Below are positions 10,123 to 18,054 of a stretch of DNA of 33,224 nt, one piece after another (positions within the stretch are counted from its first letter, which is position 1; the number at the start of each line of letters is the position of its first letter). The notes beneath the pieces were generated by a model. That model had not been told where the DNA came from. It made no database searches and worked only from the letters and a program-made list of their open reading frames with translations. Both the position numbers and the translations under genes were made by a program. Location of the stretch: the NCBI GenBank assembly GCA_023705985.1, contig BPTO01000016.1, positions 1 to 33,224 of the forward strand. Reading direction: 5' to 3'. This DNA is from Candidatus Heimdallarchaeota archaeon (GTDB lineage Archaea; Asgardarchaeota; Heimdallarchaeia; Heimdallarchaeales; Heimdallarchaeaceae).

Positions 10123-11450
10123 ATCCTTTTTTCTACTTCTTCCATAACCCTTTCTTCATCATGTGATTCAAATTTTCTGTTTTCAGTAATCACTTTTCCA
10201 TTAACTATTACATTCTCAACATCATTACCTTTCATTGAATACGCAAAATGACTGATAATTGAATTATCAGAACTAATAGGTGTCAAATGAGGTTTCTTCA
10301 AGTTTATTGTTATAATATCAGCTAAAGTATTCTTTTCAAGAGTACCTATACCTGGCCAATGGAGCGCTTCCATCCCTCCAAGAGTAGCCATCTTGAATAT
10401 CTGCGATGCTTTGATTACTGTAGAATCCTGAAGATGTCCTTTGTAATATAATCCCAAATATCTTATAGTATCAAAAAGATCCAAAGTGTTATTGCTAGCT
10501 GGACCATCAGTACCCAGACCTAGAATACACTTCTTATCGATCATTTCTTTAACTCTTGGCATTTTATTTCCAAGTTTTGAATTCGATACGGGATTTAGAG
10601 CTATTCCTACCTTATTATGAGAGAGTAAGTCAATGTCTTTTTCTGTTAAGTGGATGCAATGAGCAGCTAAAAGATGATTATTTAGTATACCAATTTCTTG
10701 GAAATATTTTACAATTGTTTTAACATCTGGAAAATTTTCTCCATGTTTTATGTTAAAAGCGCGACATTGTTCCAACTCGTCTTTAGCTTCAGCCAAATGA
10801 GTATGCATAAGGACAAGCGGTTTATCAGAGTTTTTCTCATTATATTCTTTTATTTTCAAGAAGGATTGTCTATAATCCAAAGATGTAGCAGTGTAGGGTG
10901 CATGAGGAGTTATATTGACTCGAATTAGTGAATCAGCTGTATCATGATGCTCTTCAACTAATTTAAATGAATCAGAAAGATTTACTTTTTCAGTGAGTAC
11001 AGGTGCTCCTATCATCCCTCTCAAACCCATATCTGCCATGGCAAGAGCTTCTTGTTCTGGATACCAATACATAGAAGAAGTGGTTGTAACGCCAGATAGG
11101 AGCGATTCTATAGCTCCAAGTTTTGCACCATAATACACATCAGTATCTGATAATTTTTCTTCAAGGGACCAAATATGATCTTTCAACCAAACTTCTAAAG
11201 GTAAATCGTCAGCAACTCCTCTAAATAATGTCATGGAAAGATGAGTATGACAATTAACCAATCCTGGAAGAAGTAATTGATTATCATCACCGATAACATC
11301 ATGTCCAGAAATATACTGTTTGATTTTTTTAAAAGAATCGATATCTATTATTTGATTATCTTCAACTATAATTAAAGGGTCTTTTGTAAAAATTAGTTTC
11401 CCAGTTTGATCATAGTAAATTGCTAGTCTACCTCGGATAGCTAAATCCAT
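10101..11450 (-). CDS. Amidohydrolase, SAH / 5'-deoxyadenosine / 5'-methylthioadenosine deaminase type
   Basis: LLPGLVNCHTHLSMTLFRGVADDLPLEVWLKDHIWSLEEK; AAHCIHLTEKDIDLL; LGLGTDGPASNNTLDLFDTIR. Confidence 0.9.
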   Translation of the reverse strand: MDLAIRGRLAIYYDQTGKLIFTKDPLIIVEDNQIIDIDSFKKIKQYISGHDVIGDDNQLLLPGLVNCHTHLSMTLFRGVADDLPLEVWLKDHIWSLEEKLSDTDVYYGAKLGAIESLLSGVTTTSSMYWYPEQEALAMADMGLRGMIGAPVLTEKVNLSDSFKLVEEHHDTADSLIRVNITPHAPYTATSLDYRQSFLKIKEYNEKNSDKPLVLMHTHLAEAKDELEQCRAFNIKHGENFPDVKTIVKYFQEIGILNNHLLAAHCIHLTEKDIDLLSHNKVGIALNPVSNSKLGNKMPRVKEMIDKKCILGLGTDGPASNNTLDLFDTIRYLGLYYKGHLQDSTVIKASQIFKMATLGGMEALHWPGIGTLEKNTLADIITINLKKPHLTPISSDNSIISHFAYSMKGNDVENVIVNGKVITENRKFESHDEERVMEEVEKRIYRLLSE

Positions 11451-11480
11451 AAGAAAAAGAAAAAGTAATGATTTAAGAGT

Positions 11481-12572
11481 TTAATCCTCTGGAACATCGT
11501 CAAATTCCATTATTCTAGGTTTACCATATGGGAAGTATTTTTCCACCAGCTCTGTTATCTCCTCTTGTCCCATTTGTGGTTCGAAATCATCCATTACATT
11601 ACACAGAGCTTGACGTACTTGTACTGTTGGAAATTCACAATTCACAAAACCTACAAAATCACCTTTTTTTTCTAGCATAAGAGAGTAATTTTCTAAATCT
11701 ATTTCTCTAGGAAATACATCTTTTCCAATAAGGTGTCCTGCGAAGTTAGCAATAGCTGTAGCAACACCTGAAATCAAATGTTCATCAACATCATACTCTG
11801 CAATAAATAACCCTGCGTAAACACTCAATCCATTTGCGTTAAAAACGTGCACTGATAAAACTCTAGATGATCCATACATTGTTCTTTTACCCCCCCAGAT
11901 CATCCCTATTCCTACCATTGAAGTTCCTATAGCTACAGTTACAAGCTCTAAGTGTAAAATTGCTGGTACTTGCGCAACTGCATAAATCGCGTAAAAAATA
12001 CCACTAAGGAAGAAAGCAATAAATGCACCAATTATCATGAAGTTGATTACCTTTTTTTGTTGTTCCTCAACAAATTTCCTTTGACGCCCAAAGTAGTAAA
12101 CCATTATTGTACCGGCGAATAGAACCAATCCCGCATCAAATATTACCCAAACAATATGCGCTTCAGTGACTATGAAATCTAAATGTGAATTATAAATGAC
12201 ATTATAAACATCTTTTGCAAAGGTCATAGCTATTGTTCCACCGAAGAGCGTGAAAGCGAAAGCTACAGATTTAGAGTTTAAGGTTCTTCTTGCGCTCAAA
12301 ACCCTAGCGAAAAGCACAGCAGCAATCATGGCAATCATACTACACACAGTTGCTATTCGAGAGAAAATGAGAGCGATACTTTCGTTACCTGGTTTACTAA
12401 TCACTATTTGTACCAAATTAGAAGCTATCCATCCAATAAGTCCAAATAGAAGAATAAGAAAATAATAAACAGCGGAAGAAGCAAGTTCAAATTGCTTGAT
12501 GATTACAATTACTACTACACTGATAATAACAGCAAGAGAAACAATACAGTAAACTAATGACAGAATATTCAT
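11481..12572 (-). CDS. 7TM membrane protein with cytosolic C-terminal alpha/beta domain (possible Roadblock/longin-like)
   Basis: About seven hydrophobic helices to residue ~230, then soluble VLSVHVFNANGLSVYAGLFIAEYDVDEHLISGVATAIANFAGHLIG...DFVGFVNCEFPTVQVRQALCNVMDDFE. Confidence 0.75.
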   Translation of the reverse strand: MNILSLVYCIVSLAVIISVVVIVIIKQFELASSAVYYFLILLFGLIGWIASNLVQIVISKPGNESIALIFSRIATVCSMIAMIAAVLFARVLSARRTLNSKSVAFAFTLFGGTIAMTFAKDVYNVIYNSHLDFIVTEAHIVWVIFDAGLVLFAGTIMVYYFGRQRKFVEEQQKKVINFMIIGAFIAFFLSGIFYAIYAVAQVPAILHLELVTVAIGTSMVGIGMIWGGKRTMYGSSRVLSVHVFNANGLSVYAGLFIAEYDVDEHLISGVATAIANFAGHLIGKDVFPREIDLENYSLMLEKKGDFVGFVNCEFPTVQVRQALCNVMDDFEPQMGQEEITELVEKYFPYGKPRIMEFDDVPED

Positions 12573-12685
12573 CTTATAATATATTTTCTAAACATAATTT
12601 AAACTTAATGCAGAAGTTAGAAAAAATTGGTTTTTAATTTTAATATCTAGATAATTTAAATCCTCTTTTGTACAAAACATTGTTA

Positions 12686-13753
12686 TTACTCTTTGTAATA
12701 TTTTTGCGGTCGATAGGGGTAAATAAAGATCTCTTGATCGCAGTTAGGGCATTTGTACTCTTTTGTGATATTAGTGTAAGTTATAGTAAATTGATCTCTT
12801 CTGTAAATAAGTTCGGAGCATTTTGAACAATATGTGCTTTGTAGAGGATGTCCAGGTATATTGCCAATATAGACATACTCTAGACCTAGCTTCTTGGCTA
12901 ATGAATGCACTTTCTGCAAAGTATATGTAGGTGTTTTTGGAATAGAGTATAGATATGCAGGTGAATATCCAGTAAAATGAACAGGTATAGAAGGTGAAAG
13001 TTCATTCTTTATTCTTTTAATAAATTCTTCAATTTGCTCAACTTCGTCATTCAGTGTTGGTATGACTAGATAAACAAGTTCAATGTGAACTTCTTTTTCA
13101 GAAGCATATTTGATATTTTCCCAGATGTAATCGCTATTTATTTGCAAGTGTTGATCCATAACGTCTTTTGAACCTTTAAAACTAACAGTCATAGAGTTTA
13201 ATCCTGAATCTATAAGCATAGTTAAAGCATCTTTAGTCATATATCCATTAGTAACATATTGTTTGAAATAACTGGAATCTAGCTGCTGCATAACATCAAT
13301 AGAAAATTCTAAAGATAAGGTGGGCTCATTGAAAGAGAAAGATATTCCTTCTATTATAGAGTTAGTTTTCATGCACTCAATGACCTTTTCAGGATCTAAA
13401 ATACTTGAAAATGCGTAGTTCTCCGGTGGTGGTCTTTTTGAAATATCGAAGTTCTGGCACCAATCACAAGGAAAATTACACCCCCAAGAACCTATAGTAA
13501 AAGCCATTTGACCAGGGAAAAAGTGGTAAGCTGGTTTCTTCTCTACTGGGTTTACAGAGTAACTTGATACATCTCCATATGATAAAGTGTAAAGTTTACC
13601 ATCTATATTCTTCCTTGTTTTACAAAAACCCTCTTGATTTTTCCTAAGAACACATTGTCTTCTACAAGTATTACATTGAACATCATCATTATCTAAGCAC
13701 TCGTAGAGATAAGCTTCTTTTATCCGAGGATCATCTGAAATCAAGTGTTTCAA
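12686..13753 (-). CDS. amrS: AmmeMemoRadiSam system radical SAM enzyme
   Basis: Radical SAM CxxxCxxC in GSWGCNFPCDWCQNFDISK; N-terminal CNTCRRQCVLRKNQEGFCKTR; C-terminal CxxC pairs (YCSKCSELI, YKCPNCDQEI). Confidence 0.88.
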   Translation of the reverse strand: MKHLISDDPRIKEAYLYECLDNDDVQCNTCRRQCVLRKNQEGFCKTRKNIDGKLYTLSYGDVSSYSVNPVEKKPAYHFFPGQMAFTIGSWGCNFPCDWCQNFDISKRPPPENYAFSSILDPEKVIECMKTNSIIEGISFSFNEPTLSLEFSIDVMQQLDSSYFKQYVTNGYMTKDALTMLIDSGLNSMTVSFKGSKDVMDQHLQINSDYIWENIKYASEKEVHIELVYLVIPTLNDEVEQIEEFIKRIKNELSPSIPVHFTGYSPAYLYSIPKTPTYTLQKVHSLAKKLGLEYVYIGNIPGHPLQSTYCSKCSELIYRRDQFTITYTNITKEYKCPNCDQEIFIYPYRPQKYYKE

Positions 13754-13859
13754 GTGATTAAATCAGAGACTTTTCTTTTATACTTTTTGCAAAGAATTTG
13801 AAACAATAAGCGAAATCAAAAGAATAAGGTTTTTCGATAACTTGATCATTTGTCTTCAT

Positions 13860-13982
13860 TTATTTGGTAACTGCAACTTGGTAAAGAGCAATTTCTGTAC
13901 CTAAATCATAGGAAAAAAGGACTAATACAGCTATAATTGCTCCTATTATCGTTTTGTTAGAAAAAAATATTTTCTTTTTCAT
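13860..13982 (-). CDS. Small 40-aa membrane-segment protein (MKKKIFFSNKTIIGAIIAVLVLFSYDLGTEIALYQVAVTK)
   Basis: ATG overlaps the TGA of the 13979-14197 ORF (ATGA coupling); one hydrophobic helix. Below the length cutoff of the supplied ORF track. Confidence 0.45.
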   Translation of the reverse strand: MKKKIFFSNKTIIGAIIAVLVLFSYDLGTEIALYQVAVTK

Positions 13983-14197
13983 TTCATTCTTCTCCTTGTC
14001 TTTTTCTCTGACCAAAAAGCAGTAAATCTAGGAATGATGAAAAAGAAGAGTGGTGTTGTCAAGATTAGTGCTAAAATACATCCTCCGATAAATAATCCTG
14101 GTTCTCCCCCCCAAGCCATATAAAAAGCCCCCACAAATATCATAAGAATTGCGATAGGAATTAATAGAACTAACAAATATGTCTTTTTCATTCTCAT
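13979..14197 (-). CDS. Small two-TM membrane protein
   Basis: 72 aa, two hydrophobic segments, basic C-terminus. Confidence 0.55.
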   Translation of the reverse strand: MRMKKTYLLVLLIPIAILMIFVGAFYMAWGGEPGLFIGGCILALILTTPLFFFIIPRFTAFWSEKKTRRRMK

Positions 14198-14306
14198 AAA
14201 ATCACACTTAATTAATCTCTTTTTCTAATATATATTTTGCTCAAAATGAATGAATCTTACATAGATATGTCATAATTTTATTTTGCTATTTTTCTATCTT
14301 TTTCTC

Positions 14307-14325
14307 ATTTTTATAATTTTAAATA
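14307..14325 (+). promoter_or_regulatory. Candidate archaeal TATA-type promoter for 14368 methyltransferase
   Basis: atttttataattttaaata 43-61 nt upstream of the ATG; AT-rich background lowers specificity. Confidence 0.3.
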
Positions 14326-14367
14326 GATAAAATTATAACGACACATATTAATTCACAAGAGAGTAGA

Positions 14368-15174
14368 ATGGATGAATATATGAAGAAAAATCTCAAACGA
14401 TGGAATGAAACAACTCAAATGCACGCGAAGTCCAAAGAATATGATCTTGAAGGTTTCATAGAAGGTAGAAACAGTCTCTCTCCAATAGAGCTTAAAGCAA
14501 TGGGTGATGTTTCAGGAAAAACTCTTCTCCATTTACAATGCCAATTCGGGATGGATACCTTATCTTGGGCTAGATTGGGAGCTAAAGTGACTGGAATAGA
14601 TTTTTCAGATGTAGCAATAGATTTAGCAAATTCTATCAATGAAAAATTAAAATTACCTGCTAAATTTATCTGTACAAACATATATGATCTTCCTGAAGTT
14701 CTAGATGAACAATTTGATGTCGTTTTCACTTCTTATGGTGTTCTAACTTGGCTACCAGACATCAAAAAATGGGCAGAAATTGTTTCCAAGTATCTCAAAC
14801 CAGGTGGAATGTTCCTTATTGTAGAATTTCATCCTTTTACAGGAGTATTTGATGATGAACATCCATCAGAGTTAGTTTACAAATATCCTTATTTTCATAC
14901 AAAAGATCCAATGCATTTCAAATCTGAGTATACTTATACTGACTCAGAGACATTAATAGAAAATGTAGATATGTATGAATGGCAACATAGTTTTTCAGAT
15001 ATCATAAATTCTTTAATAAACGCTGGTCTTACAATTCTACAAGTGGAAGAATATCCTTTTACTTGCTTTAATCAATTCCCTTTTGTGAAGAAATGCGAGG
15101 ATGGATTCTGGCGAATAGAGGATGATAAATATGAGATTCCACTAATGTTTTCAATAAAAGCTGCTAAAAAGTAA
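14368..15174 (+). CDS. Class I SAM-dependent methyltransferase
   Basis: Motif I-like GKTLLHLQCQFGMDTLSWARLGAKVTGIDFSDVAIDLA; FDVVFTSYGVLTWLPDIKKW; LKPGGMFLIVEFHPF. Confidence 0.88.
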   Translation: MDEYMKKNLKRWNETTQMHAKSKEYDLEGFIEGRNSLSPIELKAMGDVSGKTLLHLQCQFGMDTLSWARLGAKVTGIDFSDVAIDLANSINEKLKLPAKFICTNIYDLPEVLDEQFDVVFTSYGVLTWLPDIKKWAEIVSKYLKPGGMFLIVEFHPFTGVFDDEHPSELVYKYPYFHTKDPMHFKSEYTYTDSETLIENVDMYEWQHSFSDIINSLINAGLTILQVEEYPFTCFNQFPFVKKCEDGFWRIEDDKYEIPLMFSIKAAKK

Positions 15175-15258
15175 AGTGTTACTTTCATTAATATCTTACT
15201 AGATTTAAATGAGATAAAGTTTTAAGTGTAGTTTTTTGTTTTATATTGGTCTTATGCA

Positions 15259-15924
15259 ATGTCGTATATCCTAATGAGAATATTTGAATCCTCCCCTAAT
15301 AGATATGATAAGGGAATAGATATTCTCACATTAGGTAAAATGAGTGGAGTCTACAATAGAGTTATTGAACATATCAAAAAGGATTATCAAGTCCTTGATA
15401 TAGGGTGTGGAACTGGAAGATTAGCATTACAAGCAGCTCTAAAAGGTGCAAAGGTTAAAGGTATAGACATCAATTCTCAGATGTTAGATATAGCTAGAAA
15501 GCGTTGTAAAGAATTAGATTTATTAGAAAAAGTCGATTTTGTTGAAATGGGAGTTGCAGAGTTAAATTCAGAATCGGATAATAGTTTTGATATTGTGATG
15601 AGCACGTTATGTTTTTCAGAATTAAGTGATTTTGAGATCGATTACGCACTAATAGAAATCAGTAGGATTCTAAAACAAGATGGACTTCTAGTGATTGCTG
15701 ATGAAAATAAATCCAATAAAACTATCAAGAGAATTATAAATTTCTCTGTAAAATTACCTTTGATTATTATTACTTATTTAATATCACAAACAACAACTAA
15801 GGCTGTAAAACAGCTTGAAAAAAGAGTAGAAGAGAAAGGTTTGAAATTGATATCAATTAAAAAAACATTCTTGGAGAATTTTATTGAAATAATAGCTCAA
15901 AAGGAAGGAAGCACTAATGAGTAG
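15259..15924 (+). CDS. Class I SAM methyltransferase resembling corrinoid protein-associated methyltransferase CpaM
   Basis: MSYILMRIFESSPNRYDKGIDILTLGKMSGVYNRV N-terminus; VLDIGCGTGRLALQAALKGAKVKGIDINSQMLDIA; overlaps the start of the downstream HgcAB-like gene (ATGAGTAG). Confidence 0.8.
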   Translation: MSYILMRIFESSPNRYDKGIDILTLGKMSGVYNRVIEHIKKDYQVLDIGCGTGRLALQAALKGAKVKGIDINSQMLDIARKRCKELDLLEKVDFVEMGVAELNSESDNSFDIVMSTLCFSELSDFEIDYALIEISRILKQDGLLVIADENKSNKTIKRIINFSVKLPLIIITYLISQTTTKAVKQLEKRVEEKGLKLISIKKTFLENFIEIIAQKEGSTNE

Positions 15925-17128
15925 AAAATATATCAGTTGGGTAAGTTACGTCATAATTAATGTTCTAGAAACTTTTATTCGGTTCTTTCCATTTCCAACA
16001 AAAGTTGGAATAAAACAAATAGGGAAACCAAATGAAGACTCACTTGTTTTTCTAACAGTTAATTATCATCTAACAGTTTTTAGAGTAAAAAGAGCCTTGA
16101 GGGGAGTTGATTGCTACTTACTTGTAGCAAATAGTAAAGGTGTAAATGTTTGGTGCGCAGCAGCTGGAGGCCTTTTTACGGATCATGATGTTATTTCAAT
16201 AATTAAAACTAGTGGAATTGAAAAGAGAGTTAAGCACAAAAAAGTGATACTTCCACAATTAGCAGCTGTTGGAGTAGAACCAAAAATTATCAGTGAAAAA
16301 ACTGGTTGGAAAGTAATCTGGGGTCCTGTTTACGCAACTGATATTCCAAAATTTCTCGAAAAGAATTTTAAAAAAGATTTATCTATGAAAACAGTAAATT
16401 TCAACATATTACAAAGAGTTGAGATGGCTGTAGCTTGGGCTTTTCCTATATCTTTGGTTATGGCAATTCCGTTTTTCATTTTTTGGTTAAAAGAAACACC
16501 CTATTTATTTGCTGAAGTATGGGTTATGGCTTTGATTATATTTATTACATTTCCGATCTATGGTGATTGGTTATCAAATTATAAGAAAGGACGAGTTTCG
16601 AAGAACATTAGTAAAAAGTTAATCTTAATCTGTATTTTCTGGATGATTGGAATACTACCATTTGTTATAACTCTCACTCTTTCAGAAAATAGGGATTGGA
16701 CTCTGTATGTTAAATGGATTGTAGTTGTTCTAATCACCGTATTAGTTCTAGTTCTTGATTTGATGGGAAGCACTCCTGTTTTCAAAAGTGATACTCATGA
16801 GGATAGGTTGTTGAGAGTAGTACTCGATAAGGAAAAATGCAAAGGAACCAATATTTGTGCAGACGTTTGTCCAAGAAACTGTTACGAACTTGATAGAGAA
16901 AGAAAAGTAATGACAATGCCACATCCTGAGCGCTGTGTTCAATGTGGAGCATGTATTGTTCAATGTCCATATGATGCGATTTACTTTGAAAACACAAAAA
17001 AAGAAATAATAACTCCTGATATAGTAAGAAAATATAAGCTTAATCTAATGGGAAAGCGTGAATATTGCTGTTTACCCTGTGCAATAAGTGATAATATAAT
17101 CAATAGTAAGCATGAAAAAGATACATAA
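15917..17128 (+). CDS. HgcAB-like fusion protein: corrinoid-binding domain, TM segments, ferredoxin domain, C-terminal CC motif
   Basis: HgcA cap-helix-like NVWCAAAGGLFT and ILPQLAAVGV; TGWKVIWGPVYATDIPKFLE; about four TMs; CKGTNICADVCPRNC and CVQCGACIVQCP cluster ligands; terminal REYCCLPC. Confidence 0.85.
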   Translation: MSRKYISWVSYVIINVLETFIRFFPFPTKVGIKQIGKPNEDSLVFLTVNYHLTVFRVKRALRGVDCYLLVANSKGVNVWCAAAGGLFTDHDVISIIKTSGIEKRVKHKKVILPQLAAVGVEPKIISEKTGWKVIWGPVYATDIPKFLEKNFKKDLSMKTVNFNILQRVEMAVAWAFPISLVMAIPFFIFWLKETPYLFAEVWVMALIIFITFPIYGDWLSNYKKGRVSKNISKKLILICIFWMIGILPFVITLTLSENRDWTLYVKWIVVVLITVLVLVLDLMGSTPVFKSDTHEDRLLRVVLDKEKCKGTNICADVCPRNCYELDRERKVMTMPHPERCVQCGACIVQCPYDAIYFENTKKEIITPDIVRKYKLNLMGKREYCCLPCAISDNIINSKHEKDT

Positions 17129-17150
17129 GTGTTTTAATATTTGTAACCTC

Positions 17151-18038
17151 ATGTCAGATTATATTATCAAAAATTATCAAGAGGAGTTTATAGAAGAACA
17201 AGTAGCTGTGGGAACAGAGGTTCTAAAAGATTGGAAATTTTTCAGTCAAACATCAGCTGAAAGATTGAAAGAAACATATTCAGCAGAGGATTTTGATCCA
17301 GAAACTAGGATTTACTGCTTCAAAGATGAAAAGATGGTAGGTTTCCTTACTGCTGCTGTAAGAGAAGTTGATGGACAAAAACTTGGTTTCTTAAGATTTC
17401 CATACGTACTTCCAGATCATGAAAAAGTTGCAGATTTGCTTTTTGAGAAAATTGAACAGGTCTTCAAGAAAAAAGGGATAAGCAAACTTCAAGGAGTAGC
17501 AGGAGAAATATGGGGAAGTACTGTTGAGCAATCTAAGAAATGGGGCTTTAAAGAAATGGGAAATAGTTTTTCTGTTTATACTTTGGATGTAAGTTCAGCA
17601 TCAGTTGAAGCTGAAATTAAAGAAGATATTGTCGAGTTTGATTATGAAAGAGATGTAGAACAGATGATTGAAATTTTCATAAAAGAGTATGGACAATCAA
17701 GAGAAGCAGCTGAGCTAAATTTTAAAACAATAAAGGAATATGAAGGACCATTTCTGACACACTATGTTGTTCGTGAGGATGATACAATTGTTGCAAGAGC
17801 TTTTGCTCATGTAGCTGACACAGATGATCCAACAACTGCGAATCAAGGAAACATGTATATTACCGACGAATCTTATCGCCAATCATTACAAGCCAAACTC
17901 ATTAATAGCTGCAAAGAAGCTAAAATTAAAACCCTACAAACATATTTCAACCCACAGACTCAACATCTTATTGAGGCATCCAAAAAATTAGGTTTCAAAT
18001 GCTCTGTAGAAACAAAACTCTTTGAAAAAGAAATATAA
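17151..18038 (+). CDS. GNAT-family N-acetyltransferase, possibly two GNAT-like halves (alternative upstream start 17112)
   Basis: MVGFLTAAVREVDGQKLGFLRFPYVLPDHEKVADLLFEKIEQVFKKKGISKLQGV...WGFKEMG; second half with QSLQAKLINSCKEAKIKTLQTYFNPQTQHLIEASKKLGFK. Confidence 0.7.
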   Translation: MSDYIIKNYQEEFIEEQVAVGTEVLKDWKFFSQTSAERLKETYSAEDFDPETRIYCFKDEKMVGFLTAAVREVDGQKLGFLRFPYVLPDHEKVADLLFEKIEQVFKKKGISKLQGVAGEIWGSTVEQSKKWGFKEMGNSFSVYTLDVSSASVEAEIKEDIVEFDYERDVEQMIEIFIKEYGQSREAAELNFKTIKEYEGPFLTHYVVREDDTIVARAFAHVADTDDPTTANQGNMYITDESYRQSLQAKLINSCKEAKIKTLQTYFNPQTQHLIEASKKLGFKCSVETKLFEKEI

Positions 18039-18054
18039 GTAATTCTTTTTCATT

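Noticed and set aside
14415-14729. 104-aa minus-strand ORF
   Set aside because: Antisense to the methyltransferase motifs; no family features.
16748-16997. Minus-strand ORFs 16748..16963 and 16782..16997
   Set aside because: Antisense to the ferredoxin Cys motifs of the HgcAB-like gene; spurious.
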